Shown here piece by piece: positions 34,098 to 44,300 of a DNA stretch of 64,000 nucleotides (positions are counted from its first letter, which is position 1; every line of letters starts with the position of its first letter). Under the pieces are notes generated by a model. The model did no database searches. It worked only from the letters and a program-made list of their open reading frames with translations, and had not been told where the DNA came from. Both the position numbers and the translations under genes were made by a program. The DNA is taken from the NCBI RefSeq assembly GCF_017309185.1, contig NZ_JAEKJZ010000006.1, positions 310,001-374,000 of the forward strand, given 5' to 3'. The stretch is from Roseibium aggregatum. GTDB taxonomy: Bacteria > Pseudomonadota > Alphaproteobacteria > Rhizobiales > Stappiaceae.

Positions 34098-34961
34098 CTA
34101 AACTTGGTAAACCGCCTTGTCCGGCTGGGCGGCCAGGAGTGCCGTCTTCAGCTTTTCCATGGCGCGGCTCTCGATCTGTCGGACACGCTCCTTCGAAATG
34201 CCGAGCTTCGCACCAAGCGATTCCAGGGTCGCGCCTTCTTCGGTCAGGCGCCGTTCCCGGACGATTTTCAGCTCACGATCGCTCAAGACCTTCAGCGCCG
34301 AGGACAGCCATCTGCGCCGCCGCTCCAGGTCGATGTTGACCGTGACGATCTCGTCCGGCAACGGGGCTTCGGAGACCAGAAAATCCTGCTTGTCGGCGCT
34401 GGAGCCGTCGCTGTCGGTGACCGGAGCGTTCAAGGAGGTGTCCGGCCCCGAAAGCCGGGCGTTCATAAGAGCCACGTCGGCCGGTTTGACACCGATTGCA
34501 TCGGCGATCTTCTGATGCAGCTCGCTGTCCGACAGGGGGGTCTGATTGCTGGACAGTTTGGCCCTCAACCGGCGCAGGTTGAAGAACAACGCTTTCTGCG
34601 AAGAGGAAGTGCCGCCCCGGACAATCGACCAGTTGCGCAGGATATAGTCCTGAATCGAGGCCCGGATCCACCAGGTGGCATAGGTGGAAAAGCGCACTTC
34701 CCGCTCGGGCTCGAAACGGGCGGCGGCTTCCAGGAGGCCGACATGACCTTCCTGAATAAGGTCGCCGAGCGACAGGCCGAAATTGCGGAAGCGGGAGGCC
34801 ACGGCAATCACAAGGCGCATGTGAGACAGCGAGAGCTTCTCAAGTGCCTTTTCATCCCGCTCGTGCCGCCATCGAAGGGCGAGATCCAGTTCCTCTTCCC
34901 GGGTCAGGTAAGGGGCTTTCATCGCGGCCTGGACAAGATGACGTTTTTCGTTCTGGGACAT
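34098..34961 (-). CDS. rpoH: RNA polymerase heat-shock sigma factor RpoH (sigma-32)
   Basis: A 287-residue group 3/sigma-32 factor. Region 2 contains HMRLVIAVASRFRNFGLSLGDLIQEGHVGLLEAAARFEPEREVRFSTYATWWIRASIQDYILRNWS. The RpoH box (QKALFFNLRRLRAK) that marks sigma-32 follows. Region 4 carries RRLTEEGATLESLGAKLGISKERVRQIESRAMEKLK. It directs heat-shock or envelope/oxidative stress transcription. Alphaproteobacteria often have two RpoH types, and which one this is cannot be decided here. Confidence 0.96.
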   Translation of the reverse strand: MSQNEKRHLVQAAMKAPYLTREEELDLALRWRHERDEKALEKLSLSHMRLVIAVASRFRNFGLSLGDLIQEGHVGLLEAAARFEPEREVRFSTYATWWIRASIQDYILRNWSIVRGGTSSSQKALFFNLRRLRAKLSSNQTPLSDSELHQKIADAIGVKPADVALMNARLSGPDTSLNAPVTDSDGSSADKQDFLVSEAPLPDEIVTVNIDLERRRRWLSSALKVLSDRELKIVRERRLTEEGATLESLGAKLGISKERVRQIESRAMEKLKTALLAAQPDKAVYQV

Positions 34962-35089
34962 GATCGACGCTCCGATGCTAATCGGGGAAACTACGTATCG
35001 ATCTTCAGGTTAGATCACTTCTGCCTTCCGTGGGGGCAGAATTTTGTGCACTTCTGCGTGATGATCGTGTCCGGCGCCCAGGACAAAAA

Positions 35090-35117
35090 AGAAAAAAAGC
35101 CCGGATTTCTCCGGGCT
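35090..35117 (-). terminator. Intrinsic terminator of carD
   Basis: On the minus strand AGCCCGG and CCGGGCT (35117-35098) pair around a six-base loop and are followed directly by a run of T (the A-run 35091-35097 on the plus strand). It lies 36 bases after the carD stop and is a classical intrinsic terminator. Confidence 0.88.
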
Positions 35118-35153
35118 TTTCGATGCGGTATGCCAAAGTTGCAGAGAAGCGCT

Positions 35154-35744
35154 TCAGGCGGCTTCTTCCTTGTCTTCATCTTCGTCCGCGGCGGCTTCAG
35201 CGGCTTCGGCAGCTTTCAGCCGGCTCGGGGACTTGGCCAGGTTCTGCTCGATCTGCTTGGTTGCCTCGGTTTCGGAACACTTGTTCACCGCGGCGATCTC
35301 GCGGGCCATGCGGTCCAGAGCGGCTTCGTAAAGCTGACGCTCGGAATAGGACTGCTCCGGCTGGCTTTCCGACCGGTAGAGGTCGCGCACAACCTCGGAG
35401 ATCGAGATCAGGTCGCCGGAATTGATCTTCGCTTCGTACTCCTGAGCGCGGCGGCTCCACATGGTGCGCTTGACGCGCGGACGGCCGCGAACGGTTTCCA
35501 GTGCCTTTTTGACCGCTGCCGGGTCACCCAGTTTGCGCATGCCGACCGAAGCAATCTTTGCAACGGGCACGCGAAGGGTCATTTTGTCCTGTTCAAAAAC
35601 GATGACGAGCAACTCCAAAGAGTGACCTGCAACGTTTTGTTCTTCAATGGCGGTAATCTGGCCGACACCATGTGCCGGATAAACGATGTACTCTCCCGTT
35701 TTGAAACCTTGACGCTGCGCGGTCTTTTTGGTGTTCGTTGCCAT
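35154..35744 (-). CDS. carD: CarD-family transcriptional regulator
   Basis: A 196-residue protein that binds RNA polymerase and stabilises open promoter complexes, mainly at rRNA and housekeeping genes. The N-terminal RNA-polymerase-interacting Tudor-like domain is clear (GFKTGEYIVYPAHGVGQITAIEEQ). The helical DNA-binding part (RPRVKRTMWSRRAQEYEAKINSGDLISISEVVRDLYR) is also clear. An acidic Ala/Glu tail ends the protein. It has its own terminator and a leader of about 450 bases. Confidence 0.95.
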   Translation of the reverse strand: MATNTKKTAQRQGFKTGEYIVYPAHGVGQITAIEEQNVAGHSLELLVIVFEQDKMTLRVPVAKIASVGMRKLGDPAAVKKALETVRGRPRVKRTMWSRRAQEYEAKINSGDLISISEVVRDLYRSESQPEQSYSERQLYEAALDRMAREIAAVNKCSETEATKQIEQNLAKSPSRLKAAEAAEAAADEDEDKEEAA

Positions 35745-36198
35745 TCTCGTATTCTCTCCTGCGCAGTTGTCCGATCCTTTGGACCGGGGACGGACCGCGT
35801 TGCGGTCCCCTGTTCTTATGTGACACGCCTCCCGCTGAGCGATCCGTAGTGGAACGCCTGTTGATATACGGCGTGTCAGGGCTGGTCAGTCGTCGATTTC
35901 CACTCTAGAACCTTGTTCAGTCATGTGCGCTGCCGGGGCCTCACGCTGCCCGGTTACTTTCGACCCGGGTTGCGTTCTGTCAGACTCCGTTTTGGGGGTT
36001 GTTCTCGTGGTTGGCGACTATCTTATATAGATAACACACTTTTGTGGAAAATTAAAGCGGTGTGCTTTTCACTGTGGCGAAAATGCTGCAGGCCCACCCG
36101 ACTGAGTCGGGCAGGCAGCTGAATTCATTGATTAAATCAGGCGTTTCGTATTTTGAACTATTTTCGCGGCAGACTGTCGCGCCACCTTGGCGAACGAA
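35745..36198. other. Non-coding region between fdxA and carD
   Basis: These 454 bases separate two minus-strand genes and hold no credible coding sequence. A short palindrome (CCCGACT-G-AGTCGGG, 36097-36111) about 90 bases past the fdxA stop could be part of its 3' end, although it lacks a T-run. The part next to carD presumably holds the carD promoter. Confidence 0.45.
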
Positions 36199-36531
36199 TC
36201 AGGCAGGTGGATTCGGCGAAAAGTATTTCTCGAACTTGTTTTCTTTTCCGTCGAATTCTTCCGCGTCGGGCAGGGGATCTTTCTTCTCGGTAATGTTGGG
36301 CCATTTCTCCGAGTATTCGGCGTTGAGCTCGATCCATTTTTCGAGGCCCGGTTCCGTGTCCGGTAAAATGGCTTCCGCCGGGCATTCCGGTTCGCATACG
36401 CCGCAGTCGATGCATTCGTCTGGGTTGATCACCAGAAAGTTCTCACCTTCGTAAAAACAATCGACGGGGCAGACTTCAACACAGTCGGTGTATTTGCATT
36501 TGATGCAGTTGTCTGTGACGACGTAGGTCAT
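36199..36531 (-). CDS. fdxA: FdxA, 7Fe-type ferredoxin
   Basis: A 110-residue ferredoxin. The N-terminal cysteine pattern Cys9-x2-Cys12-x4-Cys17-x3-Cys21-Pro and the second set in ECIDCGVCEPECPAEAI fit one [3Fe-4S] and one [4Fe-4S] cluster. The C-terminal tail (KWIELNAEYSEKWPNITEKKDPLPDA) is the usual one for alphaproteobacterial FdxA. It acts as a cytoplasmic low-potential electron carrier. It lies downstream of the S4 protein on the same strand. Confidence 0.95.
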   Translation of the reverse strand: MTYVVTDNCIKCKYTDCVEVCPVDCFYEGENFLVINPDECIDCGVCEPECPAEAILPDTEPGLEKWIELNAEYSEKWPNITEKKDPLPDAEEFDGKENKFEKYFSPNPPA

Positions 36532-36774
36532 CGGTGTCCTCGTTTGCTGCCGCCATCGCCGGTGGTCATTCGTTCAATGGAATGGCACGGGCGCAAGGTC
36601 CGGCTGTCGGTGCCATGCCGTATCCACCAGGGGCGCATGACGAAATTCTGTCGTGTGCTGTTGGGTATCGTTTTTGCCCGGCGCGCGCAAGCGCTCAGGA
36701 TGACGCATTCCGTGGGGAAAAGAGAAAGTTATTCCGTTTTTCGAGCGCTGATGGAAACCGCGTTGGCTTTCGCG

Positions 36775-37140
36775 TCATGTCTCGCTGCGAAAGGCGTCAA
36801 GTTTGCGTCTGTCCCGCTTGGTCGGTCGCCCGGCGCCCGGTTCGCGCTGCCCGGCGGAGGGCGGTGGCGGCGCCGATTTCGGCGGTGGCGGCGGGGACAG
36901 GTCCTCGTAGAGTTTGCGGGCTTCCTCGTAGGGGCCGCGCCGGGTCCCCAGCGCGGCGATCTTCAAGACCAGAACCCGGCGTTCAAGGGCGATGGTCAAC
37001 ACGTCACCGGTCTTCACGGTCTTGCTGGCGGAGGAAATCTTGTCCTTGTTTATGCGGACATGGCCCGATGTCGCCAGCTTCTGGGCCAGCGAGCGCGATT
37101 TGGTGACCCTGGCGTACCAGAGCCACTTGTCGATACGCAG
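36775..37140 (-). CDS. S4-domain RNA-binding protein with non-canonical start
   Basis: A heat-shock-protein-15-like (Hsp15) S4 protein of about 120 residues. The S4 domain is clear (LRIDKWLWYARVTKSRSLAQKLATSGHVRINK ... VKTGDVLTI) and is followed by a Pro-rich and basic tail (SPPPPPKSAPPPPS; GRPTKRDRRKLDAF). No ATG, GTG or TTG lies in frame before the domain; the first one is a GTG at 37017, inside it. A CTG at 37140 is the nearest plausible start, so the start is unproven. It begins about 36 bases after the helicase stop and is probably coupled to it. Confidence 0.75.
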   Translation of the reverse strand: MRIDKWLWYARVTKSRSLAQKLATSGHVRINKDKISSASKTVKTGDVLTIALERRVLVLKIAALGTRRGPYEEARKLYEDLSPPPPPKSAPPPPSAGQREPGAGRPTKRDRRKLDAFRSET

Positions 37141-37175
37141 GCTGCCAACGGCAGCTTGAAGATCGGGTTCCGGGA

Positions 37176-40100
37176 TTATTTCTTGTCCTTGTTGCTCATA
37201 TCCGCCTTCAGAGCCAGAAGCGCGGCAAAGGGCGAATTCGGGTCGATCGGCTTGTCCCTGGCGGGCTTGTCGCGGCGGCCGCCGCCTTCAAACCCCTTGT
37301 GACCGCCCTGAGGACCGCCCCGGCCCCGGTTTTGGCCGCCCTTGCCGCCCTTGCCGTGCCGTTTTTCGCCCTGGCCGCCTTTCGGGTTCTGGCCCTGAGC
37401 CTGCCCTCCCTTGCGGTTGTCTCCCCGGCGCTGGTCCGGACGGTTGCGCGGACGGCGGTCATGCCGGCCTGGGCGCCAGATCTCGATGGTGACCGTTTCC
37501 ATTTCAGTGCCGGCTTCTGCGGCCGGTTCCGCACCGGAGGCTTCAGCAGGCTTTTCGCCTGTGGTTTCAGTGTCGGCCTCGGATGCCTCCGCGGGTGTTT
37601 CAGCGGTGGGCTCCGGGCTTGCGGTGACCTCGACGGGGGCCGGTTCCGCAACCGCGGCAAGGGCGCCGCCGGCAGTGTCTGTTTCCGCGGCCTCGGTCGC
37701 GACCGCGTCGGCTGCAGCCGTCTCCACCGCTTCCGACGTGTCGGACGTCGCTGGGGACTCAGACTCCGCTTGCGGCTCGGGCGTTGCCTGCGGTTCCGGT
37801 CCGGTATCGGTTTCGCCAGCAGTTTCCGGTTCGGTGCCCGCCGCCTCACTGGCCGCTTCGGACGGTGTTTCGCCGTCCTGGGCTTCCACGGGCTTTGCCG
37901 CGACGGGGCGCTGGACTTCTTTCGTTTCGAGCCTGTATCCGAGGGATTTCAAAACGGCTGAGAAATCCTCGCCCGCGCAGCCGAGCAGCGAGGTCATGGC
38001 GACGGTAACGGTGAACCCGCCTCCCTGTTCGATGGCGCCTTCCGGGGGGGCGACCTCCGCGTCGAGCGGTTTCCAGGCAATCAGCGGCCGGATCAGGTCG
38101 GCCAGACGCTCCAGAATATCGACGCGCACGGCTCTCGGACCGCAGACACGGAAGCCGACAACCTTGTAAAGCGCCTTGTCGATGGCCTCGTCCACCGGGA
38201 TCGAGGTCCGGCCCGAGGCGGAAAGCTGGGGCAGTTCCGCCATGCCCGGCATATCCAGCGTTCCGTGCTTCAAGGCCCAGAGCTGGGCCAGAAGCTGGCT
38301 CGGGGCCGGTTTCAACAGGGCCGGTATGAAGACGGTGTAGGCTCCGAAACGGACACCGTGCTTGCGCAGCGAGGCGCGCATGTCCTGGTCGAGCTGGCGG
38401 ATTTCGTCGGCAGCCTCCTGGCGCTCCAGAATGCCGAGGCCTTCGACGATCCGGAAGGCGATTCCCCGGGCAAGGCCTTCCAGCCCCTCGCCCGCCTTCA
38501 GGTCCGCAAGCGGTTTCAGAAGCGTTTCGATCTGCGCCTTGACCCAGAGATCCAGCCTGCTCTGCACGCTGTCCCGCGCCGGCCCGGTGAGATGTTCGTC
38601 GGCCAGCAGCAACACGGTCGGCGACAGCACGTCCTCGCCGGAGACCAGTTTGGCAACCGGTTCGCCGCGCCAGCGCAGAACGCCTTCGGAAGTCAGGACG
38701 AAGTCGCCGTTTTCCGATTTGCCGAGTTTCTCGGCGCGGGCTTCGATTTCGGTGGTCAGGGCCTTTTGAGCGGCCGCGCGCACGGTCTTGCCGTCCGGCC
38801 CCTCGGCTGCCGCATCGGGTGCAAACCGGAAGCCAAGCAGATTCCCGATGTGCTGACCTTCAACGAGCACATCGCCGCTCGATGTAATTTCCGCTTCCAG
38901 CATCGCGTTCTCTCTCAAACGTCGCATCAATACACTTGTCCGCCGATCCACGAACCGCTGCGTCAGTCGTTCGTGAAGGGCGTCAGATAGTTTGTCTTCT
39001 ATGTCGCGTGTCTCCCCTTGCCAGTGGGCCGGATCGGCCAGCCAGTCGGGGCGGTTCGCGACATAAGTCCAGGTCCGGATATGCGCGATCCGGTTCGCGA
39101 GAGTGTCGATATCACCATCTGTGCGGTCTGCGAAGGCCAATTGACGCGAGAACCAGTCGTCGGCGATCGCGTTGTCCTGCATCAGATGCGTGTAAATCGT
39201 GTCCAAAAGCTCCGCATGGTTCGCCGGTGCGATCTTGCGGTAATCGGGGATCTGACACACGTCCCATAGCAATTCGACCGCTTTTTCGCCCTTTGCCATG
39301 CCGGATATTACGGAATCGCGCAATAAATGTTCAAGGGCGGTGATGTCCTCGCCGGTCGGCGCCCTGGCCAGACCTTCTTCTCGCGGGGCGGTATCGAGGC
39401 TCGCCCGCAGGCCCTGGGCGGATGAAAAATCCAGCGCACTGTTGCGCCATTGCAGCACCTTCAGGCTGTCGAAATGGTGCGTCTCTATCTGTTCGACGAG
39501 GCTGTCGTCCAGCGGATCGACCCGTCCGGTCACGCCGAAGGTGCCGTCCTTCGTGTGCCGTCCGGCGCGTCCGGCGATCTGTCCCATCTCCGAAGCCGTC
39601 AGCTGGCGGTACTGGTAGCCGTCATATTTGCGGTTGCCGGCAAAGGCGATGTGGTGGACGTCAAGGTTGAGGCCCATCCCGATGGCATCGGTGGCAACCA
39701 GATGATCGACATCGCCGTTCTGGAACAGCTCGACCTGCGCGTTGCGGGTACGCGGGCTAAGGGAGCCGAGCACGACGGCGGCGCCGCCGCGCTGGCGCCG
39801 GATCAGTTCCGCGATGGTGTAGACCTCGCTGGAGGAAAAGGCGACGACCGCGGAGCGGGGCGGCAGGCGGGAGACCTTTTTGGCTCCGGCATATTCCAGC
39901 ATCGACATGCGCGGCCTGGTGATGACATTCAGGCCGGGCAGAAGCTTTTCCAGAAGCGGGCGCACGGTCGCCGCGCCCAGAAGAAGCGTTTCCGACCTGC
40001 CGCGCAGGTTCAGGATCCGGTCGGTGAAGACATGGCCCCGATCCAGATCGCCGGCGAGCTGGACCTCGTCGATGGCGACGAATTCGGTGTCGAGATCGAG

Positions 40101-40382
40101 CGGCATGGCCTCCACGGTGGAGACCCAGAATCGCGGACTGTCGGGAATGATCTTTTCTTCGCCGGTGATCAGGGCGACGCTTTCGGTCCCGGTTCGTTCC
40201 GCGATGCGGCCATAGACCTCACGGGCAAGCAGGCGCAGCGGCAGGCCGATCAATCCGGATGGCTGCGCGACCATGCGCTCGATGGCCAGGTGGGTTTTGC
40301 CGGTGTTGGTGGGCCCGAGAACCGCCGTCACAGTCCGGGAGCGGGCTGACGGCGGCAGCGGCAAGTTTTGGAGACGGGGCAT
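37176..40382 (-). CDS. SUV3-like superfamily 2 helicase with long low-complexity tail
   Basis: A 1068-residue helicase related to mitochondrial SUV3. Walker A is GPTNTGKT (residues 23-30), motif II is DEVQ (105-108) and motif VI is QIAGRAGR (268-275). A long helical middle part follows. From about residue 825 the protein turns into an Ala/Glu/Thr/Pro-rich acidic region of some 150 residues, and then into a Gly/Arg/Lys-rich tail (HDRRPRNRPDQRRGDNRKGGQ, KGGKGGQNRGRGG). The tail is RGG-like and probably binds RNA. The protein likely works in RNA turnover. The short motif FAALLALKAD near the end is commonly conserved in this family. Confidence 0.9.
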   Translation of the reverse strand: MPRLQNLPLPPSARSRTVTAVLGPTNTGKTHLAIERMVAQPSGLIGLPLRLLAREVYGRIAERTGTESVALITGEEKIIPDSPRFWVSTVEAMPLDLDTEFVAIDEVQLAGDLDRGHVFTDRILNLRGRSETLLLGAATVRPLLEKLLPGLNVITRPRMSMLEYAGAKKVSRLPPRSAVVAFSSSEVYTIAELIRRQRGGAAVVLGSLSPRTRNAQVELFQNGDVDHLVATDAIGMGLNLDVHHIAFAGNRKYDGYQYRQLTASEMGQIAGRAGRHTKDGTFGVTGRVDPLDDSLVEQIETHHFDSLKVLQWRNSALDFSSAQGLRASLDTAPREEGLARAPTGEDITALEHLLRDSVISGMAKGEKAVELLWDVCQIPDYRKIAPANHAELLDTIYTHLMQDNAIADDWFSRQLAFADRTDGDIDTLANRIAHIRTWTYVANRPDWLADPAHWQGETRDIEDKLSDALHERLTQRFVDRRTSVLMRRLRENAMLEAEITSSGDVLVEGQHIGNLLGFRFAPDAAAEGPDGKTVRAAAQKALTTEIEARAEKLGKSENGDFVLTSEGVLRWRGEPVAKLVSGEDVLSPTVLLLADEHLTGPARDSVQSRLDLWVKAQIETLLKPLADLKAGEGLEGLARGIAFRIVEGLGILERQEAADEIRQLDQDMRASLRKHGVRFGAYTVFIPALLKPAPSQLLAQLWALKHGTLDMPGMAELPQLSASGRTSIPVDEAIDKALYKVVGFRVCGPRAVRVDILERLADLIRPLIAWKPLDAEVAPPEGAIEQGGGFTVTVAMTSLLGCAGEDFSAVLKSLGYRLETKEVQRPVAAKPVEAQDGETPSEAASEAAGTEPETAGETDTGPEPQATPEPQAESESPATSDTSEAVETAAADAVATEAAETDTAGGALAAVAEPAPVEVTASPEPTAETPAEASEADTETTGEKPAEASGAEPAAEAGTEMETVTIEIWRPGRHDRRPRNRPDQRRGDNRKGGQAQGQNPKGGQGEKRHGKGGKGGQNRGRGGPQGGHKGFEGGGRRDKPARDKPIDPNSPFAALLALKADMSNKDKK

Positions 40383-41311
40383 GGGATCGGGTGCGGTCGG
40401 TTTCTTTCGGCTTGCGCCAGACGGAACGGGCTCTCAGTCCATATGTGGTGGGGCGTGTCTAGCACATGCGGTAACGGGATGTCCCATTTCTTTTCGCCGG
40501 TCCGCGTTTGCCGGGCACGCGAAAAGTATCTGTGGAGAACGACTCTGGAACAAACCGGAACCGAATCGCTGACTCTCGGCGATTCACGATTTGGTCCATA
40601 CGAGATATGGTTGGAGGCGGGTGCTTCGCCACGAAATCCTGATTCTCGTCAAGGGGTTGTGTCGTGTCGCGCCACCGCGCGCGATTTTCTCGGATTCCCT
40701 GTCAAGATTTAATTTTTAGATAATCGGTTTTGCGGGCCTGGTCCGAGCGGTGTTCACGATTGGACACAGCGTGAACGAATCCCGGACGAATCGCTGATTC
40801 AAAAAGGTTTTCAGTTTGTTCTCACAATATCTTGTAGGTGCGGTTGCGTCGTGAACCTACTCAAGAGCCGGACAATTCAGGACATCAAAGGAAATTTTCA
40901 GGCTTGGGGGACCATCGTGTCCCAATTCGGGGCGGTCCGGCGGAGATGCTCCTCCCAAGGTCGCCGTAGGGAAGTTGCGCAAGGCCGCTGACAGACCCTC
41001 GAGGGGTCATTTCAGACGCCTGAGGCGACGGCCTGGCGCAGATCCGAATTGACCGGGAGAGCTTTGCGAGCTGTCGGTGGAGCCTGTTCGTCATCCTTTT
41101 CTTGCTGCGTTGCGAATTTTTCGAAAACCCAGAGACTGCGGGGGCTTAAACCGAATTAACGTTCGTTTTCCAGCAGTTACCACCGCGGCCGCACAAGTGT
41201 TCTGCCGGTAAGGAAGACGGCGCCGGACGCGGCCCTTTTCAAGCGCCTTCGGCCAAAGTAGTAATCTTCCTGATGCGGTTTTTGCCGTTAGCCATTTAGG
41301 GGAGAAGGCGT
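40383..41311. other. Long non-coding region upstream of pyruvate carboxylase
   Basis: About 930 bases between the divergent helicase and pyc genes contain no credible coding sequence. GTTCACG occurs at 40752 and CGTGAAC at 40770 and again near 40850, the first two forming a 25-base palindrome with an 11-base centre. GTAGGT/ACCTAC arms lie at 40835-40860. These may be regulator sites or part of an untranslated leader for pyc. Confidence 0.5.
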
Positions 41312-44300
41312 TTGGCGATTACGAAAATTCTCGTTGCGAACCGGTCGGAAATTGCGATCCGGGTGTTCAGGGCGGCCAACGAACTTGGTCTGAAAACCGT
41401 CGCGATCTATGCCGAGCAGGACAAGCTGGCGCTGCACCGGTTCAAGGCGGATGAAGCCTATCAGGTCGGCACCGGCCTCGGGCCCATCGAAGCCTATCTC
41501 TCCATCGACGAGATCATCCGTGTGGCCAAACACGCCAAAGCCGACGCCATTCACCCGGGCTACGGTCTTCTTTCGGAAAGTCCGGAATTCGTGGATGCCT
41601 GCGAGGAGGCCGGCATCACCTTTATCGGTCCGAAATCGGAAACCATGCGGCGTCTCGGCAACAAGGTCGCGGCGCGCAACCTGGCGGTCGAGGCGGGCGT
41701 GCCGGTCATGCCGGCGACCGAGCCGCTGCCCGAGGACATGCGTGAAATCAAACGGCTGGCCGCGGGGATCGGCTATCCGGTCATGCTGAAGGCCTCCTGG
41801 GGCGGCGGCGGACGCGGCATGCGCGTGATCCCGGACGAGGCGACGCTGGAAAAGGAAGTGCTGGCGGCCAAACGCGAAGCCAAGGCGGCCTTCGGCAAGG
41901 ACGAGATCTACCTGGAGAAGCTGGTCCAGCGCGCGCGCCATGTGGAAGTGCAGATTCTTGGGGACGGCCAGGGCGGGCTGGTGCATCTTTTCGAGCGTGA
42001 CTGTTCGATCCAGCGCCGCCATCAGAAGGTGGTCGAGCGCGCGCCGGCGCCCTATCTGGACGAGACCAAACGTGCCGAGCTTTGCGAATACGGATTGAAG
42101 ATCGGCCGTGCCGTGAACTACCGGGGCGCCGGCACGGTCGAGTTCCTGATGGATGCCGACACGGGCGCGGTCTATTTCATCGAGGTGAACCCGCGGGTTC
42201 AGGTGGAGCACACCGTTACCGAGGAAGTCACCGGCATCGACATCGTGCAGGCCCAGATCCGGATTTCGGAAGGCGCACGCATCGGTACGCCGGAAAGCGG
42301 CGTGCCCGCCCAGGAGGACATCCGCCTCAACGGCCACGCCCTGCAGTGCCGGATCACGACGGAAGACCCGGAGCAGAATTTCATTCCGGACTATGGCCGG
42401 ATCACCGCCTATCGGGGCGCGACCGGCTTCGGCATCCGCCTGGACGGCGGCACAGCCTATTCCGGGGCGGTCATCACGCGCTACTACGATCCTCTCCTGG
42501 AAAAGGTGACGGCCTGGGCGCCGACGGCGGAAGATGCGCGCCGGCGAATGGACCGGGCCCTGCGCGAGTTCCGCATCCGCGGCGTGGCCACCAATCTGGT
42601 GTTTCTGGAAAACATCATCACGCACCCGGATTTTCAGGCCAACAGCTACACGACCCGCTTCATCGACGAAACGCCGGCGCTGTTCGCGCAGACCAGGCGT
42701 CAGGACAGGGCCACCAAGCTTTTGACCTATATCGCCGATGTTTCGGTCAACGGTCACCCCGAGACCAAGGGGCGGATGCGGCCGCCGAAAGACATGGCCG
42801 CACCGGTGGTTCCGGATTTCGGCGACGGCAGGCCGGAGGGCACGAAACAACTGCTCGACAAGCTGGGGCCCAAGGGGTTCGCCGAGTGGATGAAGGCCGA
42901 AACGCGCGCGCTGGTGACGGATACGACCATGCGCGACGCCCATCAGTCGCTTCTGGCCACGCGCATGCGTACCCATGACATCGTCAATGTGGCCGAAGCC
43001 TATGCGAGCGGCCTGCCGACGCTGTTTTCGCTGGAGTGCTGGGGCGGGGCGACCTTCGATGTCGCCATGCGTTTTCTGACCGAGAGCCCGTGGGAACGGC
43101 TTCATCTCGTCCGGGAGAAGGCGCCGAACATTCTTCTGCAGATGCTTCTGCGCGGCTCCAACGGCGTCGGTTACACAAACTATCCCGACAATGTGGTGAG
43201 GTTCTTCGTCAAGCAGGCGGCGGAAAACGGTGTCGATCTGTTCCGGGTCTTCGATTGCCTGAACTGGGTGGAGAACATGCGTGTCTCCATGGACGCGGTG
43301 CAGGAGGCGAACAAGCTCTGCGAGGGCGTGATCTGCTACACCGGCGACATGCTCGACAGCGCGCGCCCCAAATACGACCTCAAGTATTACGTCGCGCTGG
43401 CGAAGGAGCTCGAGGCGGCAGGCGCCCATATTCTCGGCCTCAAGGACATGGCCGGCCTGCTGAAGCCGGAAGCGGCCAGGGTCCTGATCAAGACCCTGAA
43501 GGAAGAAGTCGATCTGCCGATCCATTTCCACACCCACGACACTTCGGGCATCTCGGCGGCCACCGTGCTCGCCGCCGTGGAGGCGGGGGCCGACGCGGTC
43601 GACGCGGCGATGGACGCGCTTTCCGGCCTCACGTCCCAACCGTGCCTCGGCTCCATCGTCGAGGCCCTGCGCGGCAGCGAGCGGGACACGGGTCTCGATG
43701 CCGCGACCATCCGCAAGATTTCCTTCTACTGGGAAGCGGTGCGCACCCAGTACAGGGCGTTCGAGAGCGATCTCAGGTTCGGCGCCTCGGAGGTCTACCT
43801 GCATGAAATGCCGGGCGGCCAGTTCACCAACCTGAAGGAACAGGCAAGATCGCTCGGACTGGAAACGCGCTGGCACGAGGTTGCGCAGGCCTATGCGGAC
43901 GCGAACCGGATGTTCGGCGATATCGTCAAGGTGACACCGTCGTCCAAGGTGGTCGGCGACATGGCGCTGATGATGGTCAGCCAGGGACTGACGGTGGACG
44001 ACGTCGAGGACCCGGCCAAGGACGTGGCCTTTCCGGACAGCGTGGTGAAGATGCTTCACGGCGACCTCGGCCAGTCGCCGGGGGGGTGGCCGGAAGCGCT
44101 GCAGGCCAAGGTGCTTAAGGGTGAAAAACCGATCACCGTCCGTCCGGGGTCCCTGCTGGACGAGGCGGACCTTGAGGCGGAACGCAAGGCGATTGCCGAA
44201 AAGACGGGTCATGAGATCGATGACGCCGAGCTCGCCGCCTACCTGATGTATCCGAAGGTCTTCACCGATTTCGACAAGGCGCAGCAGCAATACGGGCCAA

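Noticed and set aside
33858..35849. A 663-codon plus-strand frame opposite rpoH and carD
   Set aside because: Both minus-strand genes are certain; the plus frame is a shadow.
40885..41094. Possible 69-codon gene upstream of pyc on the minus strand
   Set aside because: There is no ribosome site, no recognisable motif and no neighbour context.
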